A stretch of 64,000 nucleotides of DNA, from positions 1,860,001-1,924,000 of the forward strand of contig CP030868.2 in assembly GCA_004010835.2 (NCBI GenBank), read 5' to 3'. The position numbers were made by a program, and so were the translations under genes. The notes under the pieces were generated by a model. That model was not told where the DNA came from. It worked only from the letters and a program-made list of their open reading frames with translations, and did no database searches. Positions 18,618 to 25,462 of this stretch are shown in pieces. Position 1 is the first letter of the stretch; every line of letters starts with the position of its first letter. This stretch comes from Oenococcus sp. UCMA 16435. GTDB taxonomy: Bacteria > Bacillota > Bacilli > Lactobacillales > Lactobacillaceae.

Positions 18618-18953
18618 TTAATGCAGGCTTTGTGCTAGCCAATAACCAAAGTAAGTCCAGGACAATAAACCGTGCCAAATCGTCATCCAGACATCTTGAT
18701 GGCTGACAAACCAGGTAATTCCAACACTAAGCATTACTCCTAAACCGTAAAAGCTTTCCCCATGATCAATTACGATGTTGTGGTGCCAATGTCCATGATG
18801 ATAAGGCTTGCCATCAATGATCACATGCTGGGGATGCTTTTTTGCCCAATTCCTAAATTTGATATCAATTCGATGACCGATTTTGTCGTCTAAATCATCA
18901 TCGATATCATCGCTAAAATCATCTTCAAAATCTCCGTCTTCCATTTTTGCCAT
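18618..18953 (-). CDS. Small acidic membrane protein of unknown function
   Basis: The 111-aa product starts MAKMEDGDF, with GGGAGA upstream. Residues 5-24 are almost all Asp/Glu, the middle is His-rich (HHGHWHHNIVIDHG), and the last 40 residues form one or two membrane helices (FYGLGVMLSVGITWFV, WHGLLSWTYFGYWLA). The His/Asp content could bind a metal, but that is speculation. It is 20 bp after the marR-type gene in the same operon and so is its likely regulatory target. Confidence 0.6.
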   Translation of the reverse strand: MAKMEDGDFEDDFSDDIDDDLDDKIGHRIDIKFRNWAKKHPQHVIIDGKPYHHGHWHHNIVIDHGESFYGLGVMLSVGITWFVSHQDVWMTIWHGLLSWTYFGYWLAQSLH

Positions 18954-18973
18954 AATTATTCTCCCAGAAAAAA

Positions 18974-19498
18974 TTAAATATTTATATGAATATCTCCATC
19001 GTCGAATCTGAAGTGACGACCAATTGAATCATTAACCATTTTGCTGATATAGTCGCCAAAATCGACATCGTTAAGATTTTTAGAAACTGTTTTCAACAGT
19101 CTTAGCAGTGTATCTTTTTCTTCTTCTGATAATCCAGCAAAAATTTCTTCGCTTAGATCATCGGCTTCGTCTTTTTTATTTTGCAGGAAAGCATGACCCT
19201 TTTTTGTTAATTTGATCAAGGTGATTCTTTTATCAACTTCGTCTGCGGTTCTTTCAACCAGTTTGTTTTCTTCCAACTTGTCTACGAGACCAGTGACGGA
19301 ACTTGGTCGAACATCGAGAATTTCGGCAATTTCGCCAACTGATAGGCCATCATATTTATCTAATAAATGCATTAAGCGGGCTTGGCCTCGGTGATGGCTT
19401 CGTTGTCCTTGGTGGCGGGGGCCGACCATCAAATAGAAGTTGGGATTCTTTGCCAGACCACCAATTGTCTTCATTAATTCATTTGTTACTTCCGACAT
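18974..19498 (-). CDS. MarR-family transcriptional regulator
   Basis: The 174-aa protein starts MSEVTNEL, where AAAGGAAA is upstream. It contains a winged helix: LSVGEIAEILDVRPSSVTGLVDKLEENKLVERTADEVDKRITLIKLTKKG. A Gly/His/Arg-rich insert (VGPRHQGQRSHHRGQARLMHLL) precedes it and a Asp/Ile-rich tail (RHFRFDDGDIHINI) follows. It probably represses its own operon with the downstream membrane protein. Confidence 0.85.
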   Translation of the reverse strand: MSEVTNELMKTIGGLAKNPNFYLMVGPRHQGQRSHHRGQARLMHLLDKYDGLSVGEIAEILDVRPSSVTGLVDKLEENKLVERTADEVDKRITLIKLTKKGHAFLQNKKDEADDLSEEIFAGLSEEEKDTLLRLLKTVSKNLNDVDFGDYISKMVNDSIGRHFRFDDGDIHINI

Positions 19499-19529
19499 AA
19501 TTTTTCCTTTCTTTTCTTTATTTTCATTA

Positions 19530-19559
19530 ACAATAGGATATTGTTTAGTAAATGTCAAT
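19530..19559 (-). promoter_or_regulatory. marR promoter with imperfect palindromic operator
   Basis: On the minus strand TTGACA (19558-19553), 17 nt and TATTGT (19535-19530) form a good promoter. Overlapping its -35 and spacer is the near-palindrome ATTGTTTAGTAAATGTCAAT (19540-19559), with TTTA/TAAA and ATTG/CAAT arms. It is a plausible MarR autoregulatory site (inference). Confidence 0.55.
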
Positions 19560-19583
19560 AAAAACTAACTATTACTTAAAATA

Positions 19584-19609
19584 AAACCATTTCATAATTG
19601 AAATGGTTT
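19584..19609 (-). terminator. ilvE terminator
   Basis: AAACCATTTCA and TGAAATGGTTT form a perfect 11-bp stem with a TAAT loop, 10 bp after the ilvE stop. On the minus strand it leads into a T-rich stretch. Confidence 0.75.
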
Positions 19610-19618
19610 ATAAAATAT

Positions 19619-20653
19619 TTATTTTAATGGAACATCAACTTGCCAGCCATCTGGTCCTTTTTGATCACCATCTTGAATCCCGCTTAAGCGGTCGTATAGT
19701 TTTTGTGTGTAAGGACCAACTTCGGTTTCACTGTAGAAAACATGTTTATTTCTATTATGAGTAATTGAACCGACGGGAGAAATTACAGCTGCAGTTCCCA
19801 TTGCTCCGGCTTCGGAAAACTGATCCAAATCATAAATGCTAATGGACGTTTCTTCCGGTTCCATTCCAAAACTATCGGCAATTTGCAATAATGATTTTTT
19901 TGTAATTGATGGAAGAATTGAAGGTGACTTCGGTGTTTTAAACTTGCCATCCTTGGTGATCCCAAAAAAGTTTGCTCCGCCAAGTTCTTCAATGTTTTCA
20001 TGCAAACGCGGATCCAAGTAAACTACATCGGAGTAACCATTTTTATGGGCAAGCGAACCTGGTAGCAAACTCGCGGCATAGTTTCCGGAAACCTTTGATT
20101 GCCCGGTTCCACCATGGGCGGCACGATCGTAAGGGCTTGTTACGTATTCCGTTGGTTTCATGCCGCCTTTATAATATGGTCCAACTGGCGTAACCAAAAT
20201 ATGAAATTGAAATTTATCAGCCGGGTGAACACCGATTACTTCTCCGCTACCGATGATAAAGGGCCGAATATATAAAGTGGCTCCGGAGCCATATGGGGGA
20301 ACGAAATCTTGATTGGCTTTGACGACCATTTTAACTGCTTGCACAAAACGGTCTTCCGGAAAAGGAACCATCAACAAGCGCGTTGCTGAATTGTGCAAGC
20401 GCTTGGCATTCATATCTGGACGGAATAAATTGACTCCTCCGTCTTTTCGACGATAAGCTTTTAAACCTTCAAAAGCTTCCTGCCCATAATGAAGCACGTT
20501 AGCCGCTTCAGACATCTTTATCGTTGAATCGTTTGTCAACTTTCCTTCATCCCATTTTCCATCTCTGTACTCAGCATGAAAGCTATATGGCAAATCATAA
20601 TAATTAAAGCCTAAATTTGGCCAATCAAAATCTTCCGCTTTTGCTTTTTTCAT
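19619..20653 (-). CDS. ilvE: Branched-chain amino acid aminotransferase
   Basis: IlvE is a PLP class IV transaminase that interconverts Leu/Ile/Val with their 2-oxo acids using glutamate/2-oxoglutarate. The 344-aa protein has HYGQEAFEGLKAYRRKDG, LYIRPFIIGSG, the PLP lysine in GTGQSKVSGNYAASL, the ELGGANFFGI stretch and FSEAGAMGTAAVISPVGSI. AAAGGAG lies before the ATG. It is 37 bp downstream of the PfoR/EIIC-like gene with no terminator between, so both are under the upstream BCAA attenuator. Confidence 0.95.
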   Translation of the reverse strand: MKKAKAEDFDWPNLGFNYYDLPYSFHAEYRDGKWDEGKLTNDSTIKMSEAANVLHYGQEAFEGLKAYRRKDGGVNLFRPDMNAKRLHNSATRLLMVPFPEDRFVQAVKMVVKANQDFVPPYGSGATLYIRPFIIGSGEVIGVHPADKFQFHILVTPVGPYYKGGMKPTEYVTSPYDRAAHGGTGQSKVSGNYAASLLPGSLAHKNGYSDVVYLDPRLHENIEELGGANFFGITKDGKFKTPKSPSILPSITKKSLLQIADSFGMEPEETSISIYDLDQFSEAGAMGTAAVISPVGSITHNRNKHVFYSETEVGPYTQKLYDRLSGIQDGDQKGPDGWQVDVPLK

Positions 20654-20690
20654 TTTTTATTCTCCTTTGTAATCATTATTAAACTCTTTG

Positions 20691-21962
20691 TTAAACGACA
20701 TCCAAATGTAAATCGTTTTTCTTTGTTTTACCAGTGCTTTTTAGGAATTTGTACCAAACCCAGGAAATTATAACAGGGCCAACTAGGCCAAATATCAGCA
20801 TTGTGGCAAGACCTGACCACCCGTTTGAAAAACCGGAATTTGTTGGCATTGAAAGAATGTTAAGTGGTGCCGTAAATGAAGAAAAACCAAGACCGCCAAG
20901 AGTTGCTGGAACCTTAAATCCACCGACTGTCACGGCCAGCGACGCCATTAACATGGCGGAAATCATTGGACCGATAGCTGTTAAAGGCGATTTGATAATA
21001 TTTGGAAATTGAACTTTTGGTGTTATTAATCCTTGAGCTATATTAGCTCCAGGATCATTTTGATTAAAACTCATTGCTGTATAACCGGAAAACGCCGCAC
21101 AACAGCCGATTAATGCCGCACCAGCCGAGATTGGATCAAGATTGACCGCAACTGCCAGAGCTGCTGATGAAGCTGGTGTCATCAAGAACCAGAACCAGGC
21201 AAACGAGACAACCATTGCGCCAAGGACCGGATTGACTTTCATTGTATTCGCAAGATTTTCCGAAACCCAATTTAAGAATGGTGTTGTTACTGATGCTGCT
21301 GCCAGACCGATCAATGAACCGACCAACGTTGCACAAAAGGGAACAATGAACATATCCAAAGGTGTTTTTCCGGTCATCCACATGCCAATCAAAGCAGCTG
21401 CCAATCCAGCGATTACTGCTGAGACCGGTTGACCAACAGTTACAATTGTTGCTCCGGTTAACTGTGGCGCAACCCAGCCGGTAGCTGTTTTTGTTGCTTT
21501 TATTGTCGCTTCAGTGAAATAAATTGAATTAGCACCGACAGTTGCAGCGATCATTGCTGAAAAAGTTGTCAAAGTGGTTGAACGTAATTGAATTGCTATC
21601 CCGGCCCCAATCGCCGGAGCTAACAAATGTTGTCCAAGAATTCCGACCATTTGCAATGGTACCCAGTGGAGTAAATTGCCAGCCGTATTCAAAAGAATTG
21701 AAATCCCAAGAATAACCAAAACAGCATTCGAAATTCCTTGGCTAACTGTATAAACCCAATCGGAAATCTTCATTTTCTTTTCTGGTCGTGTCAATGGGCC
21801 AGATCCTGGTCTCAATTCTTCGGTTTGAGGCCGGTCATTTTTAAATTTAGCCGCTGCGGAAACGGCTGCTGTATATGCGGCACTGCGTTGTTCGGCTGTC
21901 ATAGAAGCTGGATCTTTATCGAATAGATTTTGTTCAGTTTCCGGGTGCTTCTTTGCTGTCAT
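20691..21962 (-). CDS. PfoR/PTS_EIIC_2-like polytopic membrane protein; candidate BCAA-linked transporter
   Basis: The 423-aa protein has a hydrophilic N-terminus (about 65 residues) and then about ten membrane segments rich in Gly/Ala/Ser. The pattern (SDWVYTVSQGISNAVLVILGI, GQHLLAPAIGAGIAIQL, MSFNQNDPGANIAQGLITPKVQFPNIIKSP) fits the PTS_EIIC_2/PfoR family, annotated variously as a EIIC-like or a toxin-regulator protein. There are no PTS IIA/IIB domains. It has a perfect AGGAGG. Its position behind a BCAA-type attenuator and in front of ilvE suggests transport of branched-chain amino or keto acids (inference). Confidence 0.8.
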   Translation of the reverse strand: MTAKKHPETEQNLFDKDPASMTAEQRSAAYTAAVSAAAKFKNDRPQTEELRPGSGPLTRPEKKMKISDWVYTVSQGISNAVLVILGISILLNTAGNLLHWVPLQMVGILGQHLLAPAIGAGIAIQLRSTTLTTFSAMIAATVGANSIYFTEATIKATKTATGWVAPQLTGATIVTVGQPVSAVIAGLAAALIGMWMTGKTPLDMFIVPFCATLVGSLIGLAAASVTTPFLNWVSENLANTMKVNPVLGAMVVSFAWFWFLMTPASSAALAVAVNLDPISAGAALIGCCAAFSGYTAMSFNQNDPGANIAQGLITPKVQFPNIIKSPLTAIGPMISAMLMASLAVTVGGFKVPATLGGLGFSSFTAPLNILSMPTNSGFSNGWSGLATMLIFGLVGPVIISWVWYKFLKSTGKTKKNDLHLDVV

Positions 21963-21974
21963 CTTTCCTCCTTA

Positions 21975-22019
21975 AAATAAAAACCTGTTTCAGTTAGTTC
22001 AACTAACTGAAACAGGTTT
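21975..22019 (-). terminator. Attenuator terminator upstream of the PfoR-like/ilvE operon
   Basis: Two perfect 19-nt arms (21981-21999 and 22001-22019) around a single central base form a very stable hairpin. On the minus strand it is followed by a TTTTTATTTT-type tract and then at once by AGGAGG of the gene. A strong intrinsic terminator inside the 5' leader is the hallmark of transcription attenuation. Confidence 0.9.
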
Positions 22020-22077
22020 AAAAATTTTCAACCATGTCAGCCAGCTATCTTTCGACGGCTGACAAAATGATCAGTCG

Positions 22078-22155
22078 TCATTGCGTAATTAGCAACACGA
22101 TGCTGATCAAAATAATTGATTCACTCATATTCATTTGTTGACAATTATTTAACAT
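22078..22155 (-). CDS. BCAA-rich leader peptide
   Basis: This is a 25-codon ORF about 16 nt into the leader. Residues 8-25 read MNMSESIILISIVLLITQ: nine of the ten residues 14-23 are Ile, Leu or Val (5 Ile, 3 Leu, 1 Val). A weak GAGAG site precedes the first ATG (22155); ATGs at 22134 and 22128 are in the same frame. The stop falls inside the pause hairpin. It is too short for most gene finders. Ribosome stalling at these codons would report low charged tRNA-Ile/Leu/Val. Confidence 0.75.
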   Translation of the reverse strand: MLNNCQQMNMSESIILISIVLLITQ

Positions 22156-22177
22156 GTACTCTCTTGAGTTGTAATTT

Positions 22178-22206
22178 AGATTACTCGGCAAAATTTGGAT
22201 TGTCAA
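22178..22206 (-). promoter_or_regulatory. Promoter of the attenuated PfoR-like/ilvE operon
   Basis: On the minus strand TTGACA (22206-22201), 17 nt, TAATCT (22183-22178). The start is expected near 22171. Confidence 0.8.
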
Positions 22207-22233
22207 GCGTTTTTAATTTTGTAATACAAATGT

Positions 22234-22270
22234 AATTTTACATTTTTTATAAAATAAAAAATGTAAAATT
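22234..22270. repeat. 37-bp A/T palindrome in a divergent intergenic region
   Basis: Perfect 17-nt arms (22234-22250 and 22254-22270) flank a 3-nt centre. An overlapping palindrome ATGTAA-TT-TTACAT lies at 22230-22243. TGTAA half-sites recur at least three times between 22220 and 22270. It sits between the attenuated operon's promoter and the small membrane protein gene. It could be a dimeric repressor operator; no regulator can be named. Confidence 0.6.
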
Positions 22271-22292
22271 AATAGGACAGGAGGGATAAAAA

Positions 22293-22508
22293 GTGTCTCT
22301 TATATTATTTATAATTTTGCTAATTATTGCAGTAACTTTTGGCATAATTTCTTTTGGGATTGGAATTGCTTTATTGCCGGTTCTTTTGATTATTTTGGCA
22401 ATCGGGCTTTTTTTCTTATTGGTAAATCTTATTTGGCATGGAATTCAAATAATTATTCTTTTTATGGTCGCACTAGCTATTTATGATTGGATCAAAAAAA
22501 GAAATTAA
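22293..22508 (+). CDS. Small hydrophobic membrane protein
   Basis: The 71-aa product starts at GTG with GGAGGG upstream. It is almost entirely membrane: two to three helices (residues 1-20, 22-42, 45-65) and a WIKKRN tail that should stay in the cytoplasm. Size and layout recall LiaI/PspG-type stress membrane proteins, but I cannot assign it. It overlaps the convergent phosphatase gene by 4 bp. Confidence 0.6.
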   Translation: MSLILFIILLIIAVTFGIISFGIGIALLPVLLIILAIGLFFLLVNLIWHGIQIIILFMVALAIYDWIKKRN

Positions 22509-23170
22509 TTTACTTCTTTATCATCGAAACTGACGAAATGGTATTGTTTGTCTTCGTAAATCAATTTTGAAACAGAACCGTTTTTTGGACGTGCATGAAG
22601 ACTAATTTTATTGTTTCCATAACGATCTGCTAATGATAAAAGTGTATTACCATGAGAAATCAATAATACTTTAGATTCATTCTTGATATCTGGATCATCC
22701 AATAATTTTGCAAATCCTTCATCGAGACGTGCCCAATATTCATCGTCATTTTCTGCGTCGTGCCAAGGATCGGCTGCTTTTAAAAAATCTTTTGTTGAAG
22801 CTACTCCGTAATCGTCAACGATTTCGGAGTAGCTTTTTAATCCATAGGGAGCACCAGCATTCAACCAGGCAACGTCCATATTTGATCCTTCGTAGGACCC
22901 GTAAAACTCTTCTCTGAAATTTGCGATACTGGTTAATTTCGGTTGAAAATCTGTTGTATTTTCATCGAGAATAATTTCTGCAGTTTGCATAGCTCTAGTT
23001 GTATCAGATGAGTAAGCTGCATCAAAACGAATATCACTGAGTTTTTTGCCAACTTTTTGAGCATCGGAAAGACCATTTTCAGTTAAAGGAGAATTGCTCC
23101 AACCCTGCAGCTTGTTATAGCGATTGAAATATGTTTGTCCATGACGAACGAGATAAAATGTAACTTTCAT
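22505..23170 (-). CDS. Histidine phosphatase family protein
   Basis: This 221-aa phosphoglycerate mutase-like phosphatase starts MKVTFYLVRHGQT, with GAGG 6 nt upstream of ATG 23170 (an in-frame GTG at 23176 overlaps that site). It has the catalytic RHG motif, the ENGLSDAQ segment, the SSDTTRAMQTAEIIL motif and the second His in LLISHGNTLLSLA. The substrate is unknown; such genes are often mis-annotated as phosphoglycerate mutase. Confidence 0.88.
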   Translation of the reverse strand: MKVTFYLVRHGQTYFNRYNKLQGWSNSPLTENGLSDAQKVGKKLSDIRFDAAYSSDTTRAMQTAEIILDENTTDFQPKLTSIANFREEFYGSYEGSNMDVAWLNAGAPYGLKSYSEIVDDYGVASTKDFLKAADPWHDAENDDEYWARLDEGFAKLLDDPDIKNESKVLLISHGNTLLSLADRYGNNKISLHARPKNGSVSKLIYEDKQYHFVSFDDKEVN

Positions 23171-23198
23171 AAGCACCTCTACTATTATTTTAGTTTGT

Positions 23199-23204
23199 TA
23201 AAAT
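23199..23204 (+). promoter_or_regulatory. Extended -10 of the esterase gene, leaderless configuration
   Basis: TGT-TAAAAT (TG at 23196-23197) ends 6 nt before the ATG at 23211. There is no Shine-Dalgarno and no clear -35. Confidence 0.5.
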
Positions 23205-23210
23205 GACCGT

Positions 23211-23972
23211 ATGGCAAAGATTTTTGATATTGAATACGGAAATGATGAAAAGCAAAAATTAGATCTCTATTTACAAGATTCGGTTGCACCACTGATTTTT
23301 TATACACATGGTGGTGGCTGGTGGCAAGGTGATAAAGCCAAGGATACCAAAATTTTTGATAGTTTATTTTCAGCTGGTTTTTCAGTTGCCTCGGTGAACT
23401 ACCGCTTAGCTGATAAAAATAATCCTTATCCGGCACAATTGGACGATTGCCGAGCTGCTTTAACTTTTTTGCAGAAAAGTAATTATAAATTCGAGAAAGA
23501 TAAAATCGCCTTATTGGGTGCTTCTTCAGGTGCCAACATTAGTGTTTCTCTTTCGATAGAAACCGGTTATCCAACTGTTTCTTGGTCGGGACAATTTGAT
23601 TTTAAGGGATTCTTAAAAACCCATACTGCAATTACTGGCCGAAAGGCTGCTGATAATCCGGATCCCGATAAAGGAAGCCGTCAGCAATCTTATTATAAGT
23701 GGCTTTTAGAAAAACTTTTCAATGGAGATCTTTCTAGAGTTGGCGAGGCTACTTTGCAACATAAGATTACTCCGAAAACTGGTTCCATTTTATTGATTAA
23801 TTCAGCCGCGGAATTAGCACCAATTATGGAAGTTTACAAAATGCAGGAAGCCTATATTGAAAATGGTGTTGAAGTTGATACGATAATTTTTCCAGGCGAT
23901 AGACACGCACTAGGTTATGTTGATGATGCTCTTAAACCAACCGTTGATTTTTTAAAAATTCATTTGCAGTAA
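23211..23972 (+). CDS. Alpha/beta hydrolase, HSL-type esterase
   Basis: The 253-aa protein has the oxyanion-hole motif THGGGWWQGDK of the hormone-sensitive lipase family, SVNYRLAD, the nucleophile elbow GASSGANIS, an acidic residue in the INSAAELAPI region and the catalytic His in PGDRHALGY. It is likely a cytoplasmic carboxylesterase on small esters; esterases of this class can affect aroma in wine bacteria, but the substrate is not known here. Confidence 0.85.
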   Translation: MAKIFDIEYGNDEKQKLDLYLQDSVAPLIFYTHGGGWWQGDKAKDTKIFDSLFSAGFSVASVNYRLADKNNPYPAQLDDCRAALTFLQKSNYKFEKDKIALLGASSGANISVSLSIETGYPTVSWSGQFDFKGFLKTHTAITGRKAADNPDPDKGSRQQSYYKWLLEKLFNGDLSRVGEATLQHKITPKTGSILLINSAAELAPIMEVYKMQEAYIENGVEVDTIIFPGDRHALGYVDDALKPTVDFLKIHLQ

Positions 23973-24023
23973 TTTATTAAAGTAAAATTTATTTGCTTTG
24001 TTAATTTGGTATAAAGAAAAAAT

Positions 24024-24353
24024 ATGAACGAAGAAAAAATTCCGGAAACAATTGAAGACGTTAAAGAACGTGTTGTTTTAATGAAATCGCGCGGTTTTTT
24101 GATTAGCGAGGAACAAGTTATAAGTCAGGCGATTAAAGATGGATTGCAGGCAATCGTTAATGACTTGATGGATGGAGAATACTTCACTGTCCAGCTAATT
24201 AATTCCAAAACATTCGTAATTCTTGGGATTAGTGGTGAAGCCGAGGGCAAGATAACTGCCCAGGGAAATAGTTTCAATAGCGATTTTAAAAAAAATTCGG
24301 ACAGACTCTGGGATTATTTTTGGGATCAGGCTGAGAAAATTGTTGGTAGATAA
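24024..24353 (+). CDS. Hypothetical protein
   Basis: The 109-aa acidic soluble protein (MNEEKIPETIEDVKERVVLMKSRGFLISEEQV...) has no family I recognise; it looks alpha-beta with a C-terminal amphipathic helix (RLWDYFWDQAEKIVG). The extended -10 TGG-TATAAA (24007-24015) ends 8 nt before the ATG with no real Shine-Dalgarno. A strong terminator follows immediately, so it is a single-gene unit. Confidence 0.6.
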   Translation: MNEEKIPETIEDVKERVVLMKSRGFLISEEQVISQAIKDGLQAIVNDLMDGEYFTVQLINSKTFVILGISGEAEGKITAQGNSFNSDFKKNSDRLWDYFWDQAEKIVGR

Positions 24354-24380
24354 AAAAGAGATGTTAAAACATCTCTTTTT
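24353..24380. terminator. Bidirectional terminator
   Basis: AAAAAGAGATGT and ACATCTCTTTTT form a 12-bp stem with a TAAA loop. It serves the hypothetical gene on the plus strand and the oxidoreductase gene on the minus strand. Confidence 0.85.
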
Positions 24381-25293
24381 AAAATTCGAGGATTAATTTT
24401 CCTAGCGGGTGACCATTTTCAAATTCTCTATGCATACTCCGCAAATTTTTTAAACTGAATTGCGATATTTTTGCAATTTTAATTACTGTGAATCCTTGGC
24501 TCATGTCTTTTAACAATTCAGCCAGACAATTACCCGAATTTAAATAAAATGCTTCTGTATCAAAAACGGATTTTTTTGCTTTGTCGGTTAAACCGACAGT
24601 TGAACGAAGTTTACCGTTATCTTTTAAAAGTTTCAACGATTTTTCCTGTGTTGTTCCACCAACTGTGTCGAGAATTGCGTCTAATTTTTTGTCTATGTCG
24701 GTGAAATCGTCTTTTTGATAATCGAAAGCGACGATTGACGGGTTGAAACCGTTTAAAAACGCTTTTCCCTTTGTGTTAGCGGTAGCGTAAATTGTGCCAG
24801 CGCCAACTTTTTCGGCCGCCTGAATTGCTGCAAAACCGACCGCTCCGGAACCACCATGGATTAAAATTGATTGACCTTTTTTTAATTTAATTTCCTTGAC
24901 GACCGCTTGATATCCGGTTTGGTATCCTAAAGCCACACCGGCTGCCTGCACAAAAGTCAGATTATCAGGAATCAAGGCAAGCTGCTTTTCTAATACTAAA
25001 ACCTGTTCGGCATAACTTCTGAGGTGCGTACTAGCAACAACCCGGTCGCCAACAGCGTATTTAGTAACTTCAGAACCTATTTCTTGAACGATTCCGGCAA
25101 CGCTCGAACCGAGAATTGTTGGAAACTTGTCACTCCCTCCATAAAAACCGCTTCTGTATTTTACGTCATAAGGATCAATTGATGTAGCAAAGTTTTTAAC
25201 GAGAACTTGGTTGGGTTTTGGATCAGCTAGTTTCTTTTCGGTTTCATAAAAAACATCTACATCACCAAATTCGTTTATTTCAATTGCTTTCAT
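24379..25293 (-). CDS. Zinc-independent quinone oxidoreductase-like MDR protein
   Basis: The 304-aa protein (MKAIEINEFGDVDVFYE; CTAGGAGG before ATG 25293) is a medium-chain reductase of the NADPH:quinone oxidoreductase group. It has the N-terminal GroES-like fold (FATSIDPYDVKYRSGFYG, GSSVAGIVQEIG), then a Rossmann domain with IHGGSGAVGFAAIQAAEKVGA. There are no zinc ligands. A TATAAT (25344-25339, minus strand) is its likely -10. The substrate is unknown. Confidence 0.87.
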   Translation of the reverse strand: MKAIEINEFGDVDVFYETEKKLADPKPNQVLVKNFATSIDPYDVKYRSGFYGGSDKFPTILGSSVAGIVQEIGSEVTKYAVGDRVVASTHLRSYAEQVLVLEKQLALIPDNLTFVQAAGVALGYQTGYQAVVKEIKLKKGQSILIHGGSGAVGFAAIQAAEKVGAGTIYATANTKGKAFLNGFNPSIVAFDYQKDDFTDIDKKLDAILDTVGGTTQEKSLKLLKDNGKLRSTVGLTDKAKKSVFDTEAFYLNSGNCLAELLKDMSQGFTVIKIAKISQFSLKNLRSMHREFENGHPLGKLILEF

Positions 25294-25449
25294 CGGAATA
25301 CCTCCTAGGCTGCTTTGAATATAACTATTTCTACCCACATTATAATGGAGAGAACTGAAAAATAAGGGATGTACCCATCTAAATTTAAATTTGCCAATTA
25401 TTAATTTTTAGATCAAATAGTGATAATTCGGTCTGAAAGATTTTTGTCT

Positions 25450-25455
25450 TACAAT
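25450..25455 (+). promoter_or_regulatory. tgt -10 element, leaderless configuration
   Basis: TACAAT ends 7 nt before the ATG at 25463. No Shine-Dalgarno lies in the preceding 25 nt and no convincing -35 is seen. Confidence 0.45.
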
Positions 25456-25462
25456 TATATCT

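Larger units (their letters stand above)
21963..22171 (-). ncRNA. BCAA-type attenuator leader RNA
   Basis: This is about 210 nt between the promoter and the gene. In RNA order it holds: a leader peptide ORF; a pause-type hairpin in which TGATCAG, inside the Leu-Ile-Ser codons, pairs with CTGATCA after the stop, with further TCGT/ACGA and TTGC/GCAA pairs; a second hairpin TGTCAGCC/GGCTGACA (22064-22035); and the terminator. AGCTGGCTGA in the second hairpin can also pair (with G-U) with TCAGTTAGTT of the terminator's 5' arm, a candidate antiterminator. No T-box or known riboswitch motif is present. Confidence 0.8.

Noticed and set aside
21963-22200. T-box or other riboswitch upstream of the PfoR-like/ilvE operon
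   Set aside because: I find no T-box sequence (GGGTGGNACCGCG-like) and no specifier stem pattern. The Ile/Leu/Val-rich leader ORF and its pause hairpin explain the leader better.
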